Origin: Enterococcus sp. BWR-S5
Lineage (GTDB): Bacteria; Bacillota; Bacilli; Lactobacillales; Enterococcaceae
DNA: 54,235 nt
NCBI RefSeq assembly: GCF_016745255.1
Contig: NZ_JADOEQ010000023.1
Coordinates: forward strand, 1 to 54,235
Direction of reading: 5' to 3'
Shown here: positions 24,080 to 33,955 of the stretch, piece by piece
Layout of the letters: the number at the start of each line of letters is the position of its first letter
Numbering within the stretch: position 1 is the stretch's first letter
Made by a program: the position numbers and the translations under genes
Notes under the pieces: generated by a model
The model's database searches: none
What the model saw: the letters and a program-made list of their open reading frames with translations, nothing else
What the model was told of the DNA's origin: nothing

Positions 24080-25255
24080 ATGAAGGCTTGTGGCATTATC
24101 GTAGAATACAATCCTTTTCATAGTGGTCATGCCTATCATGCGCAAATGGCTCGTGAGCTTTCCGGTGCGGAAGTGGTAATCGCTGTAATGAGCGGAAATT
24201 TTCTGCAACGAGGAGAGCCGGCCATTTTGGATAAATGGATACGTGCGAAAGAAGCGTTGAACAATGGCGTTGATTTAGTCGTCGAACTTCCCTTTGTCTG
24301 GGCCGTTCAATCCGCCGATTATTTTGCACGTGGAGGCATCAAGCTGCTTCAAGCCTTGAATTGCGCTTCTCTTTGTTTTGGCACAGATAGTCAGCAACCG
24401 ATTGATTATGCAGCTTTTGGGAAGTTTGCTGCGGAGAATGAAGACCTAATCAGCCAAAAGTATAAGGAACTGGGAGAAAAGCAGCTAAGCTACCCTCAGC
24501 AGATGACGCATGTCTTTCAGGAGCTGTATCCGGAGCTTCATCTGGATTTTTCATCACCTAACCATGTTTTAGGTCTTAGCTATGCAAAAGAGAATGCAAA
24601 GTATAATCATCCAATGGCATTACTCCCTTTGCAGAGAAAGATTACTCATTACAACGAAGAAACCCTTCATCAGCAATTTGCCAGTGCAACAGCAGTCAGA
24701 GCAGAAGCGCTCAAGCAAAATTGGGACGCCTTAACTCCTGTACTTCCAACAATCACTCACACAGATTTGATAAGCGGTTCGTTGGTCTCTTGGGAAAATT
24801 ATTGGCCCCTTTTAAAATATCAATTGATTAACCGTTCGACAGAAGAGCTTGGACAAATTTATCAAATGAATGAGGGGATTGAATATCGGGTAAAAGAGAT
24901 GGCATTGAAAGCAACCAGTTTTCACAACTTTATTGCGATTGTTAAAACGAAACGGTATACGTGGACTCGCCTTCAACGCCTGTCACTTTATACGCTGATG
25001 AATATCTCTAATCAAGAGGTTTATGATGGATGGGAAAATACTGGTATACGTGTATTAGGAATGACAGAAGTCGGTCAAAGTTATTTGAAAAAACAGAAAG
25101 AAAATACTGATTTACCTATTTTGACGAAGCAAATAAAGAAAATGAACCAATATTTTGATACAGGTGTAAAGAGTGACCGAATTTATCAATTAGGCAATTC
25201 TGATATTGCAGAACAAAATAGCGGTCGTTTTCCAATCAAAATAAAAAATGCTTAA
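24080..25255 (+). CDS. tmcAL: tRNA(Met) cytidine acetate ligase (TmcAL)
   Basis: 391 residues. GIIVEYNPFHSGHAYH (5-20) is the nucleotidyltransferase HxGH region with the family-specific NPFHSGH. VMSGNFLQRGEPAILDKWIR and GVDLVVELPFVWAVQSADYF are also characteristic of the YlbM/TmcAL family. The enzyme acetylates the wobble cytidine of elongator tRNA-Met using acetate and ATP. RBS GAGGGGAG. Single gene between a terminator and the YebC-type gene. Confidence 0.92.
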   Translation: MKACGIIVEYNPFHSGHAYHAQMARELSGAEVVIAVMSGNFLQRGEPAILDKWIRAKEALNNGVDLVVELPFVWAVQSADYFARGGIKLLQALNCASLCFGTDSQQPIDYAAFGKFAAENEDLISQKYKELGEKQLSYPQQMTHVFQELYPELHLDFSSPNHVLGLSYAKENAKYNHPMALLPLQRKITHYNEETLHQQFASATAVRAEALKQNWDALTPVLPTITHTDLISGSLVSWENYWPLLKYQLINRSTEELGQIYQMNEGIEYRVKEMALKATSFHNFIAIVKTKRYTWTRLQRLSLYTLMNISNQEVYDGWENTGIRVLGMTEVGQSYLKKQKENTDLPILTKQIKKMNQYFDTGVKSDRIYQLGNSDIAEQNSGRFPIKIKNA

Positions 25256-25325
25256 CAAAATCCGTCTCTACAAGTATAATGGAAAAGGTTATTAATTATA
25301 AAAACAGAGAAAGCGAAGTGAGAAT

Positions 25326-26045
25326 ATGGGCCGTAAGTGGGCAAATATTAAAGAAAAAAAAGCTGCCAAAGATGCAAATAATAGTCGCGTTTATGCAAAA
25401 TTTGGTATTGAAATCTATGTAGCAGCAAAATCAGGTGATCCTGATCCCCATGCGAATCAAAAATTACGGTTTGTTATCGAACGAGCTAAAACATACAATG
25501 TTCCAAAGCATATTATTGATCGAGCGATTGAAAAAGCAAAAGGCTCAGGAGACGAACAATACTCTGAATTACGCTACGAAGGATTTGGTCCGAACGGTTC
25601 AATGGTTATTGCAGATGCCCTGACAAATAATGTCAATCGTACAGCTGCAGATGTTCGTGCTGCATTTGGTAAGAACGGAGGAAACATGGGGGTTAGCGGT
25701 GCTGTATCCTATATGTTTGATAACACAGCGATTATTGGTTTTGAAGGCTCTGATGCAGATGAAGTTCTTGAGTACTTGATGGAGAAAGATATTGATGTCC
25801 GTGATGTTGTTCAAGAAGACGATCAAGTCATTGTATACGGAGAACCGGAAGATTTGCATACGATTCAGGAAGCATTGAAGGAAAAGGGGATTGAAGAATT
25901 TTCTGTTACTGAGTTAGAAATGGTACCGCAAAACGAAGTAACTCTGACAGGCGATGACCTGGAGAAATTCGAAAAAATGATAGACGTTTTGGAAGACTTG
26001 GAAGATGTTCAAAAAGTTTACCATAATGTAGATTTAGGCGAATAA
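25326..26045 (+). CDS. YebC/PmpR (TACO1)-family protein
   Basis: 239 residues. [20 protein letters not shown] at the start, [14 protein letters not shown] [32 protein letters not shown] and [19 protein letters not shown] match the three-domain YebC family. Members act as DNA-binding regulators or as translation activators at difficult proline stretches; recent work favours the translation role for several. RBS is weak (GAAGTGAG). Confidence 0.93.
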   Translation: MGRKWANIKEKKAAKDANNSRVYAKFGIEIYVAAKSGDPDPHANQKLRFVIERAKTYNVPKHIIDRAIEKAKGSGDEQYSELRYEGFGPNGSMVIADALTNNVNRTAADVRAAFGKNGGNMGVSGAVSYMFDNTAIIGFEGSDADEVLEYLMEKDIDVRDVVQEDDQVIVYGEPEDLHTIQEALKEKGIEEFSVTELEMVPQNEVTLTGDDLEKFEKMIDVLEDLEDVQKVYHNVDLGE

Positions 26046-26057
26046 AAGAATGAATAG

Positions 26058-26114
26058 AAGCACCGCTCAAAAATTGTCCGAACAAAGGACGGATTTTTGA
26101 GCGGTGCTTTTGTT
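26058..26114 (+). terminator. Terminator after the YebC-family gene
   Basis: A long stem AAGCACCGCTCAAAAA / TTTTTGAGCGGTGCTT (26058-26073 with 26094-26109) with an inner TCC/GGA pair, then TTTG. Confidence 0.92.
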
Positions 26115-26151
26115 GTATCGTTATCTATAATAGAAAAAGGGCAAAGAAAAA

Positions 26152-26222
26152 CCCTTCATACCACACACTAATATGAAGGGAAACACAATATGAAATCTAA
26201 GATTGATTACATAATAGCATGA
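26152..26222 (+). other. Hairpin plus possible 10-codon ORF upstream of the wall-protein gene
   Basis: CCCTTCATA (26152-26160) pairs with TATGAAGGG (26172-26180). The 3' arm contains the RBS-like GAAGGG of a tiny frame, ATG at 26190 to TGA at 26222. The stretch GGGAAACACAATATGAAATC (26178-26197) recurs exactly at 50541-50560, where it again forms RBS and start of a small ORF. Coding is uncertain. Confidence 0.4.
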
Positions 26223-26405
26223 AAAAAATGTTTTCTCAATATTTTTGCTCATTTTGCAAAAACATGAGAAAAATGTAAATTTAATCTAACTGAAATGCGG
26301 TTTGACTCTAATTATCATACAAAAATAAAATAATAATGATTTTATCCTGATTAGATATACATAAAATTTAATATTATGTATTTAAAAATTAAATACGCTG
26401 TTTTT

Positions 26406-26435
26406 TTGACAAGCAGAAACATATATAGTTATAAT
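26406..26435 (+). promoter_or_regulatory. Consensus promoter of the LPxTG wall-protein gene
   Basis: TTGACA (26406-26411), 18-base spacer, TATAAT (26430-26435); both boxes are perfect consensus. It lies about 275 bases before the start codon, implying a long AT-rich 5' leader that includes the perfect hairpin ATAATTACAC-TC-GTGTAATTAT (26589-26610). No gene is seen in 26223-26711. Confidence 0.75.
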
Positions 26436-26711
26436 TGTTAAAAATATAAAAATTGTATATTTTTGATATAAAAATCATTGAAGTGATGTGTTCTTAACAC
26501 TATATAAAGCATATAAGTACAACAAGTTTTTTCAAAAAATTAGATAATCGCTCAAAAATATGATAAATAAATTACTTAAGATTAATGTATAATTACACTC
26601 GTGTAATTATATGTTTCTTTAAGGGGTAGAATGCTTATTATACAGAGAGTTAGGGAATCATTACTTTCAAAAGTGTTGATAAAATGATGAGAAGGAAGGT
26701 AGTATAATCGA

Positions 26712-29700
26712 ATGAATTATTCATGGAAAAAAGGATCGTTTAAGTTTTTATTGTACTCAAGTACACTGATTGTCGGAACGGCAAGTCCGGTGAGCTCATT
26801 GGCTGCAATTATTCAGCAGAATGATACGGTGGTAGAGCAAGGGCTCCAGCGAGATTACGCGACAGCATTACAGAAATATGAGGATGCAAAAGTAGCTTAT
26901 GAAACGACGCTGAGCGATTACGATGACGCTCTGTCTACATATAATGACGCAAAAGATGATGCGAATGATAAATATGATACAGCAGAGACTTTACGACTGG
27001 AATTGGAAGCTTTGAAGGATGCTTATGATCAGAAGCTTGCAGAATTCACACCAATTGCGGAGCAGTATGAAAAGGATCTCTTGGCTTATGAAGCGAACAA
27101 GACACAATACGAAGCGGACGTATCAGAGTACGAACGGGAAAAAGCCATTTATGAAGATGAGCGAAATAAGTATATCGTTGTTAAAGATGACTATGATACA
27201 AAGAAAACTGCCTATGAAAGTGCTGTATCTGATTATGAAACACAGAAAGGTACTGTGGAAGCAACACGAGCGGCTTATGAGTTGATACGTGTCGCATATG
27301 AAGATAAGCGGACCATTTATGAAGATGCTGTGAAGGCTTATGAAGATATTAAAACGGCCTACAATGATGCAAAAGATATTTATACAGATAATTTAACAAG
27401 CTATAATACTCAAAAACAAGATTACGAAACATTACTAACAGCGTATACAGATAAAAAGGATGCATATGATATTGCTGCAAACAACTTTAATCAGGCAGCG
27501 GATACTTATACGCTCTCAAAAGAAGCGTATGAAACTGCTCAGGTAGCCTATGAAGCAGATAAGCTGCTTTACGATCAAGCATTAGCTGACTATGATGTGA
27601 TTGCTACTGCTTACGAAGCATCGAAGGCTGATTATCTCGTTGATAAAGCAGATTATGAAAACCAGCTGTCAATATTGAACACATCAATCGATCAATACAA
27701 ACAGAAGTTGGATGCTTACGACCAAATCAAAGCGGATTATATTGCAACAAAGCAAGCCTATGAAACTGCACTGGCTGCTTATGATGCACTGACTGTAGAA
27801 GTAACTGCTATGGCTGTGGAATATGATACCGAGAGAGTCGCTTATGAAGCAGAAAAGCAAAGCTATGATGTGGAAACTGCTGCATATGAGACGACCAAAG
27901 AGAGCTATGAGCAGCAAAAGACTGCTTATGAAACACAGCTTGCAGCATACGAAGTGGATCTCTCAACTTACAATACAAAGCGTATTGAAGCGGAAGCTGT
28001 ACTGAATCAGTACGAAGCAGGAACAGTTGAATATGCAACCGCGTTGGCTGCTTATAATGAGAATGAACAGCGTTACAATGAAATAAAGGCTAAATATGAA
28101 ACCGTAGAGCAACAGTTAACAACTTTAACAACCGAATATCAAACGGTTAAAGCTGAATACGAGGTTGTTCAAAGCAATTATCAAACCATATCTACTTCTT
28201 ATCAGTCTGCGAAGCAAAAGTATGATGCTTTACTTAAAAAATATGGTGAGATGAAGACGAGCTTTGCGAATGTTGAGGCAGAATACCAAGTAGCTGACAG
28301 TAAATATACTCAAGTAATGGACGAGTATGCAGATACTGATGCAGCCTACCAAGCACTTGTTATTGAAGAAGCGGATGTAAGAAATCAGTATGATCAGTTG
28401 ACTGCCTCTTACACTGACTTAACAAATGAGTTTGATCTTGCGCAACAAGAATATGACACTGTTTTCGGCAAATACACTACAACGAATGCTACGTATGAGA
28501 CAGTGCGCGGGCAATATGAAACTGCGCGAAAAGAATACGATCGTCTATTTATTATCCAACAGACATTGCTTACAGAGTTGAATGATCTAAACAATGAGTG
28601 TGCTGCGGTTAAGGCTGATTTCGATGCATTAGAGCTTGTCTTGGCGGATGTAGCAGCAGAATACACTATATTAAGTGATCAATACGATGCTGCGACAGCA
28701 GAGTATACAAGATTGGATTCAGAATTGAGTACGTTGGCAATAGAGCTTGACTCAGTTAATACAGCCTATTTGAATGCGAAACAGGCAATCGAAAATCTGA
28801 AGGTCATCCATGATCAGCGTGAGGCAGAGTATACAGCTTTGGCGGCCTATTATATTGATGTAAAAGATAAGTATGATTACACACATGGACAATATCTGCT
28901 TATGACAGCGAAGCATGGCATTGTTGAATCGAAATATACTGCGCATACGATAGAATATGGCGATATAACTACAGCTTATAATAATGCATCAGCAGAACTG
29001 GCAGACCTTGAGGCGAAGAAGGTGGCAGCAGATTTAAAATATGATGATGCTAATGATGCCTACCAAGAAGCGAATATTGCTTATGGAACAGCTAGTGGAT
29101 TATTAACTACTATCGAACAAGAATATGACGCTGTATTAGCTGAGTACGATGCATTGAAGGCTGCGTATGATGAGGCTAAAAAAGAGTATGATACAGCATC
29201 AGCTCCTTACGATGATGCTCTCGAAGCATTTCTAGAAGCTCAAGTAGCGGAAAGTAATATCAACAACGCAATCAACACGTTCAATGCTGTATTAGCAAGT
29301 TTTCCGACGGATAAAGTAGATTATGCAAATCGAGATAATCTTGAAGAGGAACTAGCTGATTGGACGGCAGAGTATGAAGCTGCTAAGACAGCCTTATCGG
29401 ATATTTATGATCAAAATTGGCCGAAAATTGTGAACTACCAAGAAAAAAATGATTTATATAATACTAGCAGCATTGCTCCTGATTTTGCGAACCAATTACT
29501 GGATGTTGTAAATCCAACAGATTTGGAACATCTTCTAGAAGATTGCTTCCAGGCAGTGGAGGACAATATTGTTAAGGTTGAAGCTTATATCAAGTATTAT
29601 CAAGCATATGATGTTTTTACAGCAGCTTTTGATGATTATACAGAAGGCTGGTCAAAGGGAAATACCGGAGACCCTATTGATGCTTATACGACGACTTGGC

Positions 29701-31022
29701 AGCCAATTCTTAACTGTTTCCAAGATAATTTGTTAAATGGAGAAGCGGTTGAGGCTTTTCAGGCTATTGGCTACAGTGTGGATGATTTATACGATATGGA
29801 TACTTTAGCAGACTGGGATAATCTAGTTGCTACCTACAAAACAAAAGTTGAGGGAGCAATTATAGAAGCAAACGCTTATGCAGCGTATCTAAGCGATGTA
29901 GCAGATCAATGGACTCAAGCAAAATCTCTATTTGAAGCTGAGATAGCAGATTTTAACAATGTAACAGGAAGCAATATCAAATTGGGAACCAGGGTGGATC
30001 CTATTCCAACACAGGTTACAGGGATGGTTGATGGGTTCCAATCAGCTCTTGATTACAATTTAAGTGAATTTAGCAAACTGCCATTTGATGAAACAGACGG
30101 TGTTTCAGTTTATGAATGGGCGTCCTTCTATTTTGCGAATTTCCAGGGATATACTGGGATTATCAATGGACAAAGCAGAATCAACACCGTGACAACCACA
30201 CCTGACTTTACAGTTAATGCGCTAAACATCAATCTTCTGAATGTGTATGAAATTGCACCGCCGGATATTCCGGAAGTCAGTGATATGCTTGAGGCACCGG
30301 ACAAGCCGGTAATAGCCAACAGAGCAAATCAGGTATCACCTGTTGATCCTTATGACATTGTTATTGATTCACCAAGCGTAGAATCAAGCATGCGAGTGAC
30401 TGCTGTTGCCGATGTAGATGAACCGGATCCGGTTACTGTGCGTGTAACTGCTCCTGTACCTGGAGTGGTTCAACCGGGAGAGCTTTCAGACGTTAATGAT
30501 GTAACACCGGAAAATGGTCAGGCGGATGGTTCTACAGCACCGGGTACCCCTGTAGATGTCAATGATATTGATGATGTAACACCTGTTGATCCTATCGAGC
30601 CGCCAGCTATTATAGAGGAAGCTCCTGATACTGACGCACCAGTGATTCCAGGCTACATTGCGCCGGAAGATGTGACACCTACAACGCCACCTGTGGATCA
30701 GGACATAGATATTGTTGAGGTTGTTAAGCCGGAAGCACCTGTCGGAGTGACCTTGAGCACAAATCCGGTAGCACCGGTGACACTGACGAAACCTGTAGAG
30801 CGAGCTCTTCCTCAGACAGGAAATGGTACGACGCAAACGACTACAGTGAATACAACACCGGCAGGTCAATTGCCAACAACTGCTGCAGAAAGAAAAACAT
30901 TGCCGAATACCGGTACTGAAAATTCTGCGACAGCTCAAGGAATGGGCTTGCTTGCAACTGGTTTGGCTGGCACCTTGATGTTCTGGAGAAAAAAAGGCAA
31001 GCATGAGCGTAAGTCTAAGTAA
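26712..31022 (+). CDS. Giant LPxTG wall-anchored protein with tyrosine-heptad coiled coil
   Basis: 1436 residues. A signal peptide (about 1-31, cleavage near SSLA) is followed from about 45 to 850 by an almost unbroken helical repeat. In it tyrosine recurs every seven residues with Ala, Lys, Asp and Glu between, as in KDDYDTKKTAYESAVSDYET. Residues about 856-1170 are mixed helical with few heptads. A Pro/Val/Asp-rich linker (about 1175-1365) follows, then LPQTG (1366-1370), LPNTG (1397-1401), a hydrophobic stretch and a basic tail. The second motif fits the sortase signal. A strong promoter, long leader and terminator make this a single-gene unit. A wall-spanning stalk, perhaps an adhesin, is the likely role; no known adhesin domain is recognised. 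Confidence 0.9.
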   Translation: MNYSWKKGSFKFLLYSSTLIVGTASPVSSLAAIIQQNDTVVEQGLQRDYATALQKYEDAKVAYETTLSDYDDALSTYNDAKDDANDKYDTAETLRLELEALKDAYDQKLAEFTPIAEQYEKDLLAYEANKTQYEADVSEYEREKAIYEDERNKYIVVKDDYDTKKTAYESAVSDYETQKGTVEATRAAYELIRVAYEDKRTIYEDAVKAYEDIKTAYNDAKDIYTDNLTSYNTQKQDYETLLTAYTDKKDAYDIAANNFNQAADTYTLSKEAYETAQVAYEADKLLYDQALADYDVIATAYEASKADYLVDKADYENQLSILNTSIDQYKQKLDAYDQIKADYIATKQAYETALAAYDALTVEVTAMAVEYDTERVAYEAEKQSYDVETAAYETTKESYEQQKTAYETQLAAYEVDLSTYNTKRIEAEAVLNQYEAGTVEYATALAAYNENEQRYNEIKAKYETVEQQLTTLTTEYQTVKAEYEVVQSNYQTISTSYQSAKQKYDALLKKYGEMKTSFANVEAEYQVADSKYTQVMDEYADTDAAYQALVIEEADVRNQYDQLTASYTDLTNEFDLAQQEYDTVFGKYTTTNATYETVRGQYETARKEYDRLFIIQQTLLTELNDLNNECAAVKADFDALELVLADVAAEYTILSDQYDAATAEYTRLDSELSTLAIELDSVNTAYLNAKQAIENLKVIHDQREAEYTALAAYYIDVKDKYDYTHGQYLLMTAKHGIVESKYTAHTIEYGDITTAYNNASAELADLEAKKVAADLKYDDANDAYQEANIAYGTASGLLTTIEQEYDAVLAEYDALKAAYDEAKKEYDTASAPYDDALEAFLEAQVAESNINNAINTFNAVLASFPTDKVDYANRDNLEEELADWTAEYEAAKTALSDIYDQNWPKIVNYQEKNDLYNTSSIAPDFANQLLDVVNPTDLEHLLEDCFQAVEDNIVKVEAYIKYYQAYDVFTAAFDDYTEGWSKGNTGDPIDAYTTTWQPILNCFQDNLLNGEAVEAFQAIGYSVDDLYDMDTLADWDNLVATYKTKVEGAIIEANAYAAYLSDVADQWTQAKSLFEAEIADFNNVTGSNIKLGTRVDPIPTQVTGMVDGFQSALDYNLSEFSKLPFDETDGVSVYEWASFYFANFQGYTGIINGQSRINTVTTTPDFTVNALNINLLNVYEIAPPDIPEVSDMLEAPDKPVIANRANQVSPVDPYDIVIDSPSVESSMRVTAVADVDEPDPVTVRVTAPVPGVVQPGELSDVNDVTPENGQADGSTAPGTPVDVNDIDDVTPVDPIEPPAIIEEAPDTDAPVIPGYIAPEDVTPTTPPVDQDIDIVEVVKPEAPVGVTLSTNPVAPVTLTKPVERALPQTGNGTTQTTTVNTTPAGQLPTTAAERKTLPNTGTENSATAQGMGLLATGLAGTLMFWRKKGKHERKSK

Positions 31023-31187
31023 GCAGCAGCAAGTCTGAGATTAAAAGAACGCTTGAATGATTAAACAATTCTTTTGCTTGCTATAATTTGAAAGCATTTC
31101 GAGCAATAGAAATCACGAATGCTTGATACATGATTCTAGTTTATTACTATAGAATCGAAGAGGATTCGTATCTGGCAGAAAAACAAC

Positions 31188-31236
31188 AAAAGGTCAGGAT
31201 GGCAGCGAAACCCATCCTGACCTTTTGGTTTTCCCA
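31188..31236 (+). terminator. Terminator after the LPxTG gene
   Basis: AAAAGGTCAGGATGG (31189-31203) pairs with CCATCCTGACCTTTT (31212-31226), a 15-bp perfect stem followed by GGTTTT. It lies 165 bases after the stop codon. Confidence 0.85.
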
Positions 31237-31310
31237 AAGCTCAAGTAAACTTTATTGAGTAATTATTTAGAAATAAACTACAAGTGCTAGATATTTCTAC
31301 AAAAATTAGG

Positions 31311-31426
31311 TACAATAAAATTGCTGATACTTCGGTACTGGCAAAGGGCAACTTGGATAGAGAGTGGCAGCTTTCTATGCAAGGCTTCATCATTTGGTTG
31401 GCGCCGGTGATGAAGTGCCTTTTTTT
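31311..31426 (+). ncRNA. Putative small RNA 1 of a twin pair
   Basis: A possible -10 (TACAAT, 31311-31316) is followed by about 105 bases ending in a strong intrinsic terminator: CTTCATCA / TGATGAAG (31385-31392 with 31408-31415), AAGG/CCTT outside it, then seven T. No coding frame is convincing. The last 65 bases are similar to 31733-31795 (GTGGCAGCT, TCT, CAAG, CTTC, GGTTGGCGCCG in the same order). The -35 is not clear. Confidence 0.45.
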
Positions 31427-31566
31427 GTTGTCCGACAATTATTAGATGCTTCAAAAAACAGAACAGGGATTGATAGATGATGGGTCTTTCAGAAAAATCT
31501 GTTTGATGTATCTGCTGTCGGTTTTCCTGCTGTTTACAAAGAATACTCTTCGATTACCAGCAGGAT

Positions 31567-31705
31567 AGAAAAAAAACGGTACCAGGGCTACCTGATACCG
31601 TCAATATTACACAACAAACACACCTTCAGTATCTGAAATCAGGAAAGGGAAATAACCTTTAAACGAACGTTTTCAGATAAATGAAGCATCAGAAGTTTAT
31701 AGCAG
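31567..31705 (-). ncRNA. Possible minus-strand small RNA between the twin elements
   Basis: On the minus strand an extended -10 (TGC-TATAAA, about 31705-31697) precedes about 120 bases that end in the hairpin ACGGTA(t)CAGG / CCTG(g)TACCGT (31576-31601) and eight T. The terminator is convincing in this orientation; the promoter is weaker. It may act on its own or on RNAs of the flanking twin elements. Confidence 0.35.
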
Positions 31706-31732
31706 TTGGTAATTATTGGCATTTGTATCAAC

Positions 31733-31795
31733 AGTGGCAGCTGTCTGTACAAGACTTCTTCCTTCGGTTGGCGCCGAAAAAGAAGTGCCGTTTCT
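31733..31795 (+). ncRNA. Putative small RNA 2 of the twin pair (3' part)
   Basis: Similar in order and spacing to 31360-31426. The hairpin CTTCTT-cc-TTCGG / CCGAA-a-AAGAAG (31755-31785) has the same loop core GGTTGGCGCCG but different stem bases, so the structure is kept. The T-run (TTTCTATT) is weaker. No gene is seen from 31023 to 31970 on either strand. Confidence 0.4.
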
Positions 31796-31973
31796 ATTAA
31801 AATTGAAATTTTTATTTCTACCCTACTCTCACAGTATACCTAAAGAAACTTTTATGCGCAATATAAATATAATGTTCTCTTAATCTATAAGTCTGATAAT
31901 ATTTTCTTATGGTGTGTATTAATATGGGTAGTGAAAAAATGATTTTTTTATACTTCATAAAGAAAGGCGATGA

Positions 31974-32057
31974 ATGAATAAATACATCGTGCAAGTTATC
32001 GAATCAATGGGACAGATTTATAAAAAGGATATAAATTATTTTCAAAAGATGATTTAA
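31974..32057 (+). CDS. Possible 27-residue small ORF before glpK
   Basis: ATG at 31974 with AAAGG six bases upstream, reading MNKYIVQVIESMGQIYKKDI and ending at 32057. The DNA is AT-rich and the peptide resembles nothing I recognise. It might be a leader peptide or chance. Confidence 0.22.
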   Translation: MNKYIVQVIESMGQIYKKDINYFQKMI

Positions 32058-32096
32058 GCGCCGGAATCTTCTATAATAAAGAAGGACATTTTTTAG

Positions 32097-33638
<1,542 letters not shown>

Positions 33639-33758
33639 GTATAGGCTATGACTTGTAAGGCATGAAGCAAGGAAAAAATTTGTTGATGCATAAAAGAACA
33701 ATTATTTCTTCTGAGGCTGCTGAAACAAGAATTATAGAGCGATGTTTTTTAGTCTAAG

Positions 33759-33817
33759 ATGGACGCAACTATTTTACAGGTGGAACGACTTGGCAAAATA
33801 GTTGCGTCCATTTTTGT
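33759..33817 (+). terminator. Terminator after glpK
   Basis: A perfect 17-bp stem (33759-33775 with 33795-33811) topped by a 19-base loop and followed by five T, 120 bases after the stop. The rest of 33639-33955 shows no gene. Confidence 0.93.
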
Positions 33818-33955
33818 GTAACGTAGATAATTGCTTAGTAATTTCATGAACAACCGACGATTTTTCTCTGAAAATAGCAATATTGTATTTACTTCCGGCG
33901 CTTTTTTTTGTACTCTTAACTTGAGTTTATTTTTTTGTTTAAGGAGGAACAAAGA

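Noticed and set aside
30486-31004. 172-residue minus-strand frame
   Set aside because: It lies opposite the Pro/Thr-rich linker and LPxTG region of a clear gene and has no RBS or known domain.
31241-31438. 65-residue minus-strand frame
   Set aside because: It is the reverse of the sRNA-like element and its terminator, with no RBS or protein-like composition.
33776-33794. GGTGGAACG in a terminator loop, resembling the T-box bulge
   Set aside because: It is the apical loop of a terminator after glpK, with no specifier stem or downstream tRNA-synthetase or amino acid gene.
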